NCBI GenBank assembly: GCA_006969745.1
Contig: CP030886.1
Span: 62,001 to 126,000, forward strand
Origin: Cytophagaceae bacterium
GTDB taxonomy: Bacteria > Bacteroidota > Bacteroidia > Cytophagales > Cyclobacteriaceae
Length of the DNA: 64,000 bases
Direction: 5' to 3'
In this document: positions 55,467 through 64,000 of the stretch, in pieces
Layout: every line of letters starts with the position of its first letter
Position numbering within the stretch: position 1 is the stretch's first letter
Translations under genes and position numbers: made by a program
The notes under the pieces: model-generated
What the model saw: the letters and a program-made list of their open reading frames with translations, nothing else
Database searches by the model: none
Told to the model about the DNA's origin: nothing

Positions 55467-55517
55467 TTGTTATGCATGCAGAGTAAATATGCGTATATTT
55501 GTTATGCATGCAGAGTA
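55467..55517 (+). repeat. Tandem 19-bp direct repeat spanning the promoter of the acyl-CoA dehydrogenase gene
   Basis: TTGTTATGCATGCAGAGTA occurs exactly twice, at 55467-55485 and 55499-55517, with a 32-bp period (three helical turns). Each contains the palindromic core TGCATGCA. An exact Bacteroidota -7 box, TATATTTG (55494-55501), lies between them and overlaps the second copy. A repressor of the MarR or TetR type controlling the downstream gene would fit (inference). The -33 TTG at 55467 is 24 bp from the -7 box, slightly long. Confidence 0.6.
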
Positions 55518-55554
55518 TTTTTAATTAATAAAACCAGAATTTAGATATCGTAAA

Positions 55555-57363
55555 ATGGAAGCAGCAATAGAAAATAAAACACTAAAAGGTGGAGAATTTA
55601 TAGTAAAAGAAACTGAAGCAGAAAATGTCTTCATTCCAGAGGAATTTTCAGAAGAGCAAAAAATGATGGCTGCCGCCACTCAGGATTTCATTGATATGGA
55701 AATCACTCCTATCACGGAAAAGATCGAGAACATGGAAGAAGGTGTAATGTCCGGATTAATGGACAAGGCAGGTGAGTTGGGTCTACTAGGTGTAAACGTC
55801 CCTGAAGAATACGGCGGACTTGGTATGAGCTTTAACACAGGTATGCTAATCGCTGATATTATGGCTGCTTCCGGCTCATTCTCAACAGCTTATGGAGCGC
55901 ACACTGGAATTGGAACCCTTCCAATCCTTTATTACGGTACAGAAGAGCAAAAGAAAAAATACCTTCCCCTGCTTGCAAGTGGAGAATGGAAAGCATGTTA
56001 TTGCCTCACTGAGCCAGATGCTGGTTCGGATGCCAACTCGGGAAAAACCAAAGCCAAACTTTCGGAAGACGGAAAACATTATACCATTAATGGCCAAAAG
56101 ATGTGGATTTCCAACGCTGGTTTTGCTGATCTGCTGATCATTTTTGCCAAAATAGATGATGACAAAAAGCTCTCCGCTTTCATAGCTGAGCGTACCTGGG
56201 ACGGTATCACAATGAACGATGAAGAGAAAAAACTTGGAATCAAAGGTTCTTCTACCAGACAGGTATTCTTCAATGACTTAAAAGTACCAGTGGAAAACCT
56301 GCTTTCTGAGAGAGAAAATGGATTCAAAATAGCAGTTAATGTCTTGAATGTAGGAAGAATAAAACTTGGAGCAGGATGCATCAACGGATGCAAAGAGGTT
56401 GCGACCAAGTCTACTCAGTATGCTAATGAGCGTAAGCAGTTTGGAGTTTCTATTTCAAGTTTTGGAGCAATCAAGCAGAAATTGGCCAACATGGCCACTC
56501 GTACCTACGCTACAGAGTCTGCTTCATATCGAGCAGGTCAGGACATAGAAAACTTAATTGCCAAACTTCAAGAAGACGGATTAAGCCCTAGTGATGCCAA
56601 ATTAAAAGGGGTAGAACAATACGCGATTGAGTGTGCAATGATCAAAATACATGGATCAGAGGTATTGACCTATTGCGTAGATGAAGGAGTGCAGGTATAC
56701 GGTGGTATGGGATTCTCTGAAGAAGCACCAATGGCCAGAGCTTATAGAGATGCAAGAATTACCCGAATCTATGAAGGCACCAATGAGATTAACAGAATGC
56801 TATTGGTAGGAATGATGTTCAAGAAAGCCATGAAAGGAGAAATCGATCTTTTAGGTCCCGCGATGGCTGTTGGAAAAGAACTGACTGGTGTTCCGTCGTT
56901 TGACACACCTGATTTATCGGCTCCATTGGCTAAGGAAAAAGAAGTCGTTAAGAATCTGAAAAAAGCTGTTTTGATGGCAGCTGGAAAAGCCGCAGAAAAA
57001 TTTGGGCCGAAGCTTGATCATGAGCAAGAAGTACTAATGAGTCTTGCTGATATGGTGATCGAAGTATACGTAGCAGAGTCTACCCTACTCAGAACTGAAA
57101 AGCTAATGAGTAAATATGGAGAAGAGGGAAGTAAGTTGTATCAGAATATGGCTAAACTATACTTGCATGAAGCTGTAAGAAAAATTAAAAACGCCGGAGA
57201 CGAAGCAGTGGCATGCTTCGCTGAAGGTGACGAACTTCGTGTGATGCTTATGGGAATGAAGAGATTCACAAAGATGGATCCTGTAAACACCAAGGAGTTG
57301 AGACAAGCTATTGCTGATGTGATGATTAAGGAGAATAAATTCCCTTATTCACTTTACAACTAA
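55555..57363 (+). CDS. Acyl-CoA dehydrogenase (long form)
   Basis: A 602-residue flavoenzyme. The core (about 30-440) has the ACAD signatures CYCLTEPDAGSDANS, WISNAGFADLLIIFAKI, RKQFGVSISSFGAIKQKLA and QVYGGMGFSEEAPMARAYRD, with the catalytic base in IYEGTNEINR. The extra ~160 residues at the C-terminus place it with the VLCAD-like long forms. It oxidises acyl-CoA to trans-2-enoyl-CoA in beta-oxidation; chain length cannot be set. No thiolase is adjacent. It stands alone behind a repeat-bearing promoter and ends in a terminator. Confidence 0.93.
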   Translation: MEAAIENKTLKGGEFIVKETEAENVFIPEEFSEEQKMMAAATQDFIDMEITPITEKIENMEEGVMSGLMDKAGELGLLGVNVPEEYGGLGMSFNTGMLIADIMAASGSFSTAYGAHTGIGTLPILYYGTEEQKKKYLPLLASGEWKACYCLTEPDAGSDANSGKTKAKLSEDGKHYTINGQKMWISNAGFADLLIIFAKIDDDKKLSAFIAERTWDGITMNDEEKKLGIKGSSTRQVFFNDLKVPVENLLSERENGFKIAVNVLNVGRIKLGAGCINGCKEVATKSTQYANERKQFGVSISSFGAIKQKLANMATRTYATESASYRAGQDIENLIAKLQEDGLSPSDAKLKGVEQYAIECAMIKIHGSEVLTYCVDEGVQVYGGMGFSEEAPMARAYRDARITRIYEGTNEINRMLLVGMMFKKAMKGEIDLLGPAMAVGKELTGVPSFDTPDLSAPLAKEKEVVKNLKKAVLMAAGKAAEKFGPKLDHEQEVLMSLADMVIEVYVAESTLLRTEKLMSKYGEEGSKLYQNMAKLYLHEAVRKIKNAGDEAVACFAEGDELRVMLMGMKRFTKMDPVNTKELRQAIADVMIKENKFPYSLYN

Positions 57364-57390
57364 TAAGAATTCTTTTACGTTGAGAATAAA

Positions 57391-57417
57391 AGCCGGCCTT
57401 GAGGTCGGCTTTTTTTG
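57391..57417 (+). terminator. Intrinsic terminator
   Basis: A 9-bp stem AGCCGGCCT / AGGTCGGCT (one G-T pair) with a very short loop, followed by TTTTTT. It closes the acyl-CoA dehydrogenase transcript. Confidence 0.85.
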
Positions 57418-57478
57418 TTTAGAGTTTGTTTTGGACACAATTCAAAATAGCTTTGTGAAGGACGCATAGCATCCACAA

Positions 57479-58909
57479 ATGGAAGAATTCAATAAGAAAC
57501 TAACCACAAAGGAGAAAGCCTTACAGCTTAATCTTGATACAAGGATTTACGGCACAGTTGCCGAAATTGGTGGAGGACAGGAAGTAGCAGCATATTTTTT
57601 TAAAGCCGGAGCAGCCTCAGGTACCATCGCAAAGACAATGTCAGCGTATGACATGACATTTAGTGATGCCATCTATGGTAAGTGCGACCGCTATGTTTCA
57701 CAGGAGAAGCTTCTCCGAATGTTAGACAGAGAGTATTCGCTCCTTGATCAGCGACTTACAAAAAGAGCTAAAAAGACAACATTTTTTGCATACGCCAATA
57801 CTGTGGAGGTGATTAACTATAACCGAAGCAACGTTGGTCATGGTTGGATGGGGATTCGCTTTCAACGTCATTCCAACTCGGAACCAAATGAGTGCATTAT
57901 TCATGTCAGTCTTAAGGACAGGGATGCAGAGTGGCAGCAGCAGGTTCTGGGCATCGTTGGTGTCAATCTTATCCATTCGTGCTATACCTACAATACGCCG
58001 GAGGAGGTCATTGATTCTCTGGTGGACAATGTGCGCAAAGATCGATTGGAAATTGATATGTTCAGTATCTCCGGACCGGATTTCCATCATGTGGACAACC
58101 GTTTGATGACTTTGAAGTTGGTAAAGAATGGCTTGACGAAAGTGGCCATGTTTGGTCCCGATAAAAATGTGATTCTTCCATCAGATATCATATACAGAAA
58201 AAATGCGATTGTATTGAGAGGCAGGTTTCGTCCTGTTACTCATGTAAATGTTGACATGATGATTACCGGAATGCGCGCATTTAAGAAAGAGCTTGGTCAC
58301 ACGAAAGATATTGTATCAGTAGTCGAGATTACCCTCAAGGATCTTACTTTCGGTGGTGAGCTTGATGAGCAAGATTATTTAGATCGTGTGGATTTACTAT
58401 GCTCGCTGGGTCAGAATGTAATGATATCCAATTATCAGGAACACTATAAGCTAGCTGGCTATCTATCACAATTCATAAAGGACAAAACTTTAGGAATCAT
58501 CATTGGCCTAAATAACCTCACACAAATCTTTGATGAAAAATACTATCAAAACCTTGATGGTGGCATACTCGAGTCATTTGCGAGGCTATTTGGTAGTAAT
58601 GTGAAGTTGTTTGTTTATCCCATTATTGATTCTGCAACTGGTGAAATCAAGAATGGAAATGACTTCACACCTGACAGACATCTGGAGAGCCTGTTCTATT
58701 ATTTTATTGAAAACCATAAAATATTAAGCATTCCGGATGCTAAAACAGACAATCTTCATATCATATCAGATCAAGTATTGGACATGATAGAAAGAGATGA
58801 AGACGGATGGGAAGCCCTGGTACCAAATAGGGTCGCTGAGGCAATCAAATCCAATCATCTTTTCAACTATCCATATGAAATTGAGGTAGACGGAGAAGAT
58901 TTGATATAA
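57479..58909 (+). CDS. Conserved bacterial protein of unknown function
   Basis: A 476-residue cytosolic protein. The N-terminal third includes NLDTRIYGTVAEIGGGQEVA, FFKAGAASGTIAKTMSAYDM and TFSDAIYG. Further on are GHGWMGIRFQRH, PEEVIDSLVDNVRKDRLEID, LRGRFRPVTHVNVDMM and FVYPIID. From memory, proteins with the TIAKTMSAYDMTFSDAIYG core are widespread and are annotated variously as nicotinate-nucleotide adenylyltransferase or TonB-dependent receptor. I see neither a nucleotidyltransferase HxGH motif nor a barrel or signal peptide, so I do not adopt those names. Stands alone. Confidence 0.85.
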   Translation: MEEFNKKLTTKEKALQLNLDTRIYGTVAEIGGGQEVAAYFFKAGAASGTIAKTMSAYDMTFSDAIYGKCDRYVSQEKLLRMLDREYSLLDQRLTKRAKKTTFFAYANTVEVINYNRSNVGHGWMGIRFQRHSNSEPNECIIHVSLKDRDAEWQQQVLGIVGVNLIHSCYTYNTPEEVIDSLVDNVRKDRLEIDMFSISGPDFHHVDNRLMTLKLVKNGLTKVAMFGPDKNVILPSDIIYRKNAIVLRGRFRPVTHVNVDMMITGMRAFKKELGHTKDIVSVVEITLKDLTFGGELDEQDYLDRVDLLCSLGQNVMISNYQEHYKLAGYLSQFIKDKTLGIIIGLNNLTQIFDEKYYQNLDGGILESFARLFGSNVKLFVYPIIDSATGEIKNGNDFTPDRHLESLFYYFIENHKILSIPDAKTDNLHIISDQVLDMIERDEDGWEALVPNRVAEAIKSNHLFNYPYEIEVDGEDLI

Positions 58910-58927
58910 CCACTAATAACATAGCTC

Positions 58928-58957
58928 TTTGCAGGTACCCTCCTTTTGCTATATTTG
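58928..58957 (+). promoter_or_regulatory. Promoter of the NSS transporter gene (-33 and -7)
   Basis: TTTG at 58928-58931, 18 bp, then TATATTTG at 58950-58957: an exact Bacteroidota promoter pair, 31 bp before the ATG at 58989. Confidence 0.7.
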
Positions 58958-58988
58958 GCGTTTTAACCTAAAATCTTATATATAGTTC

Positions 58989-60383
58989 ATGAGCGCACGC
59001 GGTAACTTTTCGAGTAAACTTGGTTTCATTTTGGCTGCAGCCGGATCGGCTGTGGGGCTTGGTAATATTTGGGGGTTTCCCTATGAAGTAGGTCAAGGTG
59101 GAGGTGCCGCTTTTGTAATCATCTACCTCATCTTCTGCTTTATTCTTTGTTATCCAGTTATGGTAACTGAAATTGCCATTGGTAGAAAGACGCAAAAAAA
59201 CCCTGTAGGAGCATTTAATGCCTTAGGATATAAGAAATGGAATTTTGTTGGCAAGCTAGGCCTTTTTAGTGGCGTCCTAATACTGTCATTTTATAATGTG
59301 ATAGCGGGTTGGGCATTTGGCTACATCTTTGAAATGGTGGCTGGCAATTTCGGAATTGCAGATCAATTTGGTGACTACATCACGAATGTATTTAAAGTGG
59401 GTGCCTACGGGCTCGTTTTCATGGCTGTGACTGCCTACGTAGTATCCAAAGGCGTTTCTGGTGGTATTGAAAAGGCAGCACGGTTGCTCATGCCTACGCT
59501 AATTATTATGATTTTGATAATCGTTGGGTATGTTATGACACTTCCCAATGCAATTGATGGATTGAAATTTTACTTGATTCCTGATTTCAGCAAACTCACT
59601 CCTTCTGTTGTTTATAATGCCATGGGACAAGCCTTTTTCTCTCTTTCATTAGGAATGGGTGCACTCATAACCTATGGAAGTTATGTAGGTAAATCAGATA
59701 ATATTATTAGCTCTGCAGCATTCATTACACTGACTGATGTTGGCATTGCTTTTCTTGCCGGTTTGATGATTTTTCCTCTAATAGGATTTATGAGTGGCGG
59801 TACAATGGAAGGTGCCGGAAGAGGTCCGGGACTTATTTTTGTTACTCTCCCTCAGATTTTTGGTGAGATTGGAGGAACACTTGGAATAGCAACCGGAACA
59901 TTATTCTTTGTGCTTTTATGTTTTGCAGCCCTTACCTCTACAGTATCACTTTTGGAAGTTCCAATATCCTATGTGGTCGATGAATGGAAAATCAAGCGAA
60001 CACGAGCTTCATGGCTTGTCGCTTTGTTCATTTTTATTATAGGTATTCCTTCACTGATAGGTAATGGATACTCAGAGTTCTTCAGTACTAGTTTTACCAC
60101 ATACAAAGATGGCGGTACAGATACTGATTTTCTATCTTTTGTGGCAGCCTTGGCAAACGATACAATTCTACCTTTAGGTGGGTGTATTATAGCTTTCTTT
60201 GCTGCGCATATATGGAAAAAGCATAATCTTGATGAAGAACTTTCCAATGGAGCCCCAGGATACAAAGGATCATTTATTCAGAAATATCTCAATTTTGCAA
60301 TTGGCTATTTTGCACCAATCGTATTGATTTCTGTATTTATACTTACCGTGCTCTTTAAGTTTTTTGGAATTCAGCTGATCTAA
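58989..60383 (+). CDS. Sodium-dependent transporter of the NSS/SNF family
   Basis: A 464-residue inner-membrane protein of 11-12 helices. TM1 has the NSS signature GSAVGLGNIWGFPY, where unwound TM1 binds Na+ and substrate, followed by GGGAAFVIIYLIFC. TM6 and TM8 regions are FFSLSLGMGALITYGSY and LTSTVSLLEVPISYVVDE. The family moves amino acids or related solutes with Na+. Substrate unknown; bacterial members are often tryptophan, tyrosine or leucine/alanine carriers. Convergent with the gene at 60386 with only 2 bp between. Confidence 0.92.
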   Translation: MSARGNFSSKLGFILAAAGSAVGLGNIWGFPYEVGQGGGAAFVIIYLIFCFILCYPVMVTEIAIGRKTQKNPVGAFNALGYKKWNFVGKLGLFSGVLILSFYNVIAGWAFGYIFEMVAGNFGIADQFGDYITNVFKVGAYGLVFMAVTAYVVSKGVSGGIEKAARLLMPTLIIMILIIVGYVMTLPNAIDGLKFYLIPDFSKLTPSVVYNAMGQAFFSLSLGMGALITYGSYVGKSDNIISSAAFITLTDVGIAFLAGLMIFPLIGFMSGGTMEGAGRGPGLIFVTLPQIFGEIGGTLGIATGTLFFVLLCFAALTSTVSLLEVPISYVVDEWKIKRTRASWLVALFIFIIGIPSLIGNGYSEFFSTSFTTYKDGGTDTDFLSFVAALANDTILPLGGCIIAFFAAHIWKKHNLDEELSNGAPGYKGSFIQKYLNFAIGYFAPIVLISVFILTVLFKFFGIQLI

Positions 60384-60385
60384 AA

Positions 60386-61195
60386 CTATTCTTTTATAAA
60401 CGTTCCTGGATCACGACCATTGAAATAGATGACATACTGTCCTTGTCTAAGAACAGTTACGTCTATTACGTTGCCCTGCCCTTCAAGTACCAGGGTGCTG
60501 CCGGCATCATAGATTTCATAGTGAGTTGATCTAGAAAGATAAACTTTGGTTTTCGCAGATTTGGGTTTGAATTCTACTGGCTCAGGATAATGGTCATACT
60601 CCACCTCCCATGAAAATAAATATTTAACCCTTGAACCTCGAGGGAAATTGTATTTAATGCGGTATTTATTTGCTCCCTCTTCCAGGTTGGGGTAATGCGT
60701 ATACTCAGCTCCTTCATACCTTCCCAACCCTTGACGAACCTCCTGATCAACCCAAACGCCATTCTGAAGTCTTTCAATTTCAAACTCACCTATCCCTGTC
60801 TCCCCTTTGGTGCTCCATACCAATGCACTATCTGTAAGCGAAACAGACACAAAGCGAAAAATGGTGTGGAAGAGTATTGCTTCAGGGTTGATGATTGTTG
60901 GAGAACACAGCGTATCCTTATGTTCAATTCTTATTTTGACGGGCGTGAATAAATCATAGCCTTCAAAGTCAATTTTTATGGCACTTAGCTTATAATTAAT
61001 ATCGACATACTTTTCATTGATATAAATATTATCGACGCAGAACTTGCGATCGGCCTTGTCAAAAGGATTTTGGATGAATAAGGTCTTGCCTTGATAAACA
61101 CCAGCAATATTTGTCTCTATTTTTGGAGTCACCTGTCCAAATATTGAGCTTGCAGCAAAGACAATAAGTGCAAAAAGTATTGCTCCTTTATTCAT
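60386..61195 (-). CDS. Secreted protein with a type IX secretion-like C-terminal tail
   Basis: A 269-residue protein with a signal peptide (SSIFGQ). The body is beta-rich with no recognised enzyme motif. The middle part (SALVWSTKGETGIGEFEIER onward) resembles an Ig-like or fibronectin-like repeat. The last ~55 residues follow the type A T9SS sorting-domain pattern: V-Y-L-S, then IYDAGSTLVLEGQGNVIDV, GQYVIYFNG and a final FIKE. The protein may be exported across the outer membrane by T9SS (inference). Confidence 0.7.
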   Translation of the reverse strand: MNKGAILFALIVFAASSIFGQVTPKIETNIAGVYQGKTLFIQNPFDKADRKFCVDNIYINEKYVDINYKLSAIKIDFEGYDLFTPVKIRIEHKDTLCSPTIINPEAILFHTIFRFVSVSLTDSALVWSTKGETGIGEFEIERLQNGVWVDQEVRQGLGRYEGAEYTHYPNLEEGANKYRIKYNFPRGSRVKYLFSWEVEYDHYPEPVEFKPKSAKTKVYLSRSTHYEIYDAGSTLVLEGQGNVIDVTVLRQGQYVIYFNGRDPGTFIKE

Positions 61196-61419
61196 TTCAG
61201 TTTTTAATAAATCACTTCAAACATGATGCTTATCTAGGAAAAGTATCAATTATTTCGATGAGTACTGATAATACACCACCTAATATTTAACCATTTGAAT
61301 TAATTGAAGAATCAATATTCATATTTTCACAAAGAACCATGAATCTCTAACGAAATTAGAAGTTCTAAAACTATTATTCAATCACAATTACTCACAGTAA
61401 ATTGATAAATTAGCTTCCA

Positions 61420-61962
61420 ATGAAAAAGTGGCTTTTACTCACCTTTGTAATTGCATCAAGTTGCAGTCCTAAAGTAGTTTCTTACGTTAATCCAAAGGCT
61501 AATTTTAGTCAATTCGAAACATACAGAATGGTGACAACAAAGGCAGAATCGAAAAATATTTCACCAGAGAACACTCTTGTATTTGATATGATACGAAAGT
61601 CTATAAATGACGAAATGGCGAAACGTTCTTATATCATCTCCAATATTTCACCTGACTTAACTCTACGATATGAAGTGACCTCCAGCACTCGGGTAGAAAA
61701 TAGCACGAATCAAATAGGACCTTACTATGCGCCGCAAGTAAATACCCGAACCATCTATGAATCAATTATACTTGTCGAATTATATGATTCACGTAAGAAA
61801 CTGGTTTGGCAGGGAAGCTTTGACCTAAGACAAGAGAGGAAAGAAAAAAAGGCTTCGAAGGCAATTAAAAAAGCCGTTGGACATATTTTCACAAGCTATC
61901 CATACAGGGCATCTTCTGCAGAGATAGATGAATCTTTAAAAACCATTGACAACAAAAAATAA
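61420..61962 (+). CDS. DUF4136 lipoprotein
   Basis: A 180-residue protein with a lipobox ASSC (Cys 15) and the DUF4136 pattern: NFSQFETYRM, then LVFDMIRKSINDEMAKRSYI, SPDLTLRYEVTSS and IILVELYDSRKKLVWQGSFD before a helical, Lys-rich C-terminus. It is a lipoprotein domain of unknown role, often near other envelope genes. It is 9 bp from the antiporter gene on the same strand, so probably co-transcribed. Confidence 0.83.
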   Translation: MKKWLLLTFVIASSCSPKVVSYVNPKANFSQFETYRMVTTKAESKNISPENTLVFDMIRKSINDEMAKRSYIISNISPDLTLRYEVTSSTRVENSTNQIGPYYAPQVNTRTIYESIILVELYDSRKKLVWQGSFDLRQERKEKKASKAIKKAVGHIFTSYPYRASSAEIDESLKTIDNKK

Positions 61963-61971
61963 GACACCTGA

Positions 61972-63387
61972 ATGACAGATTACGGCTTTTGGTCACTGAT
62001 ACCACCACTCCTAGCTATTGGGCTAGCAATAAAAACCAAACAGGTAGTCTTTTCACTTTCGCTCGGAATCTTCGTGGGCTATCTTATTATTCAAGGTGGT
62101 AATTTTTTTGACGGGTTTCTCTCCACAATCACTGCTTTTGTAGATGTCTTTCAAAGCAAAGGAAATACAAGAACAATTATTCTCACCCTAATAATAGGCG
62201 CCATGATACAACTGATAAAGTATTCGGGAGGTATCAATGGATTTATAAATTGGGTTCAAAAAAGGCTTTCAGGTCAGAAAAATTTTAAGGGGAAAATACA
62301 AGCTACCTCGGCACTTACAGGTTTCTTAATTTTTGTTGAGTCTAATATTTCCATCTTGACGGTTGGAACAATATTTAGACCTTTGTTTGATAAACATAAA
62401 ATCCCCAGGGAGAAGCTCGCGTATCTGGCGGACTCTAGTTCGGCTCCTTCATGTGTCTTATTTCCCCTCAATGCATGGGGAGCATATGTGATGGGCCTAC
62501 TTCTCGCATTTCCATCTTTAGATCCCTTCCAGACACTTGTCTACTCAATCCCATTTAACTTTTACGCAATCCTGACACTCGTATTTGTTTTTTGGCTATC
62601 ATTTTCCGGTAAGGAATATGGCGAGATGAAAAAGATCTCAGAACAGAAGAAAGCTATAACTGAAGAGCTTCCTACGGAAGATGAGAGAACCTCATCTCCT
62701 CTAAATATGGTAGTTCCAATTGCTATAATGGTGCTTACCATGCCTCTCTTTCTAATCTACGGAGGTTGGGACGCATCACTTGAAGGTTCTTTTTCAGACA
62801 AAGTCTGGAACAGCATAAGCAATGGATCTGGATCTGAAGCTGTTTTAAATGCTTGCTTTACAGGATTTTTGGTCGCCGCTTTTATGTATTTCTCACAGAA
62901 AATACTCAGCATTAAAACCTTCATCGATCAGTCTTTCAAAGGTATGAATGACATGGTTGTAATGGCTGTTTTGATGGTTCTAGCTTTCGCAATTGGCAAC
63001 TTGTGTAACGAGCTTGGTACAGGAATTTATGTTTCAAGAGTTACTTCTTCCTGGCTAATTCCAGAGATTGCCCCTGCATTAATATTTATTATCAGCAGCT
63101 TTATTGCTTTTGCAACAGGAACCTCGTGGGGAACTTTTGCGATTATGATATCTATCGGTGTACCTCTAAGTTTTGCAGTAGATGCTAATATTTACCTGGT
63201 AATTGCAGCAGTACTGGGTGGTGGTGTTTTTGGTGATCACTGTTCCCCGATTTCAGATACTACTTTGATTGCCTCAGTTGCTTCCGGGTGTGACCACATC
63301 GATCATGTGCGAACACAGCTTCCCTATGCCCTATTTACAGGAGGACTTTCTGTGGTGTTGTACTTAATTGCCGGATTTATATTCTAG
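61972..63387 (+). CDS. NhaC-family Na+/H+ antiporter
   Basis: A 471-residue protein with about 11-13 helices. Characteristic elements are LIPPLLAIGLAIKTKQVVFSLSLG, TSALTGFLIFVESNISILTVG, LADSSSAPSCVLFPLNAWGAYVMGLL and, in the C-terminal half, ATGTSWGTFAIMISIGVPL and GGGVFGDHCSPISDTTLIAS. The last motif, with FGDHCSPISDTT, is diagnostic of the NhaC group. It exchanges Na+ for H+, and perhaps organic acids as in MleN. No companion decarboxylase is near. Confidence 0.9.
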   Translation: MTDYGFWSLIPPLLAIGLAIKTKQVVFSLSLGIFVGYLIIQGGNFFDGFLSTITAFVDVFQSKGNTRTIILTLIIGAMIQLIKYSGGINGFINWVQKRLSGQKNFKGKIQATSALTGFLIFVESNISILTVGTIFRPLFDKHKIPREKLAYLADSSSAPSCVLFPLNAWGAYVMGLLLAFPSLDPFQTLVYSIPFNFYAILTLVFVFWLSFSGKEYGEMKKISEQKKAITEELPTEDERTSSPLNMVVPIAIMVLTMPLFLIYGGWDASLEGSFSDKVWNSISNGSGSEAVLNACFTGFLVAAFMYFSQKILSIKTFIDQSFKGMNDMVVMAVLMVLAFAIGNLCNELGTGIYVSRVTSSWLIPEIAPALIFIISSFIAFATGTSWGTFAIMISIGVPLSFAVDANIYLVIAAVLGGGVFGDHCSPISDTTLIASVASGCDHIDHVRTQLPYALFTGGLSVVLYLIAGFIF

Positions 63388-63389
63388 CC

Positions 63390-63980
63390 TTATTTACAAT
63401 AGTCCTTAATGGCTTTATCGGCCTCAGGCACATCCAGAGATTTAGCAAATTGGAAATCTTCGCATGCAGAACGCATTTTCTCCTGCCCTACCTTAACGGC
63501 ACCACGATAAAGATATGCCTCACCAAAATCTCTATTGATTGTAATTGCATTATTGTATGACTCAATTGCTTGCTCGAAATAGCCAAGCTGATGCTCTGCT
63601 CTTCCAGCGAGAAAATGTGCCTGCGCATTATTTTCATTCAAATCAATTGCGTCACCCGTATAAATAAGGACCTTATTGTAATCGTGGTTGTTGTATGAAA
63701 TCTTCGCCAAACTCAAGTATGCATTAATGTATTTAGGATCGATTTCTAGTAGCGTCTTAAAGTCAGCGATTGCTTTATCAACTTCTCCTACTTCCTCATA
63801 GGAGCGTCCTCTATTATAAATGCTTTTCTTGTGATCGGGATGTGTTTCCAGATAAGATGTATAAGCATTAATCGCTTGCTGATATTCGCCATCGTCAAAA
63901 AGATCATCTCCATTTAGCGATTCCTCATTGTTGCACCCAAAGGCAAACAGCGCGATAAAAATTATTACTAAGTATTTCAT
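63390..63980 (-). CDS. Tetratricopeptide-repeat lipoprotein
   Basis: A 196-residue protein with a lipobox FGC (Cys 16) and at least four TPR units (about 30-165) such as QQAINAYTSYLETHPDHKKS, DKAIADFKTLLEIDPKYINA, NKVLIYTGDAIDLNENNAQA and EQAIESYNNAITINRDFGEA. A C-terminal Cys pair is in SACEDFQ and DYCK. Acts as an envelope scaffold for protein contacts (inference). Its 3' end is 2 bp from the convergent antiporter gene. Confidence 0.85.
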   Translation of the reverse strand: MKYLVIIFIALFAFGCNNEESLNGDDLFDDGEYQQAINAYTSYLETHPDHKKSIYNRGRSYEEVGEVDKAIADFKTLLEIDPKYINAYLSLAKISYNNHDYNKVLIYTGDAIDLNENNAQAHFLAGRAEHQLGYFEQAIESYNNAITINRDFGEAYLYRGAVKVGQEKMRSACEDFQFAKSLDVPEADKAIKDYCK

Positions 63981-64000
63981 GTAGTTTGTATAAAGTCGGC

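Noticed and set aside
1..64000. tRNA, rRNA, CRISPR, IS element, prophage or integron signatures
   Set aside because: None seen: no cloverleaf-like CCA-ended blocks, no spaced identical repeats, no transposase or integrase reading frames.

Overview
The window looks like chromosomal DNA of a Bacteroidota bacterium, most likely of the Cytophagales type. It is AT-rich, and several genes sit behind the phylum's promoter form (TTG or TTTG, then TAnnTTTG about 18-20 bp later). There are many short lipoproteins with a Cys lipobox, a probable type IX secretion sorting tail, a DUF2061 protein, DUF2141, DUF4136 and a LytS/LytTR pair. I saw no phage, transposon, plasmid, CRISPR, rRNA or tRNA. No flagellar gene is visible, so the chemosensory genes probably serve gliding or another surface behaviour (inference). 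Layout, 1-17.6 kb (all minus strand): a chemosensory island. In transcription order it reads CheW2 - Cache-type MCP3; then porin2 - DUF4154/YfiR-like protein - MCP2; then porin1 - DUF4154/YfiR-like protein - MCP1 - ParA-like ATPase - CheW1 - CheB - CheA - CheR - CheY - CheC-like phosphatase (cut by the window edge). The porin - DUF4154 - MCP cassette is present twice, and both copies have the same 16-bp dyad ATTATCAAATGATAAT upstream. Both CheW proteins begin MALGKNL, which resembles the ParA-binding peptide of ParB proteins, and a ParA-like ATPase is encoded beside one of them. I read the island as a receptor-array system that couples outer-membrane pores and periplasmic sensors to MCPs, with its own ParA-type positioning. 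That reading is inference. 17.6-35.2 kb: housekeeping and accessory genes. These include a DEAD-box helicase with a small basic partner, a tandem DUF2061 protein, a lipoprotein, a large ABCG-like transporter with DoxX, RluE-like pseudouridine synthase, VanZ, a metallo-beta-lactamase-fold hydrolase, an alpha/beta hydrolase, a membrane protein of unknown role, a GT2 glycosyltransferase, a Ku-TPR cluster, RimK, TyrS, an AI-2E family exporter and a lipoprotein. 35.2-45.6 kb: an OmpA-domain protein, a large secreted BNR/VPS10-type beta-propeller protein, a penicillin-acylase-family Ntn hydrolase, a prohibitin-like SPFH protein, citrate synthase, a DUF4440-like lipoprotein, cytidine deaminase, a small membrane protein and a lone receiver protein. 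45.9-64 kb: SMC, a lipoprotein with an apparent Ppx/GppA fold, a secreted DinB-like protein, a 59-codon small ORF, a uracil-DNA glycosylase, a fatty acid desaturase, a DUF2141-LytS-LytTR operon, acyl-CoA dehydrogenase behind a tandem 19-bp repeat, a conserved 476-residue protein of unknown function, an NSS-family transporter, a protein with a T9SS-like tail, a DUF4136 lipoprotein, an NhaC antiporter and a TPR lipoprotein. Genes are tightly packed: convergent pairs overlap by 4-15 bp and operon partners often overlap as ATGA, TAATG or TAGTG.
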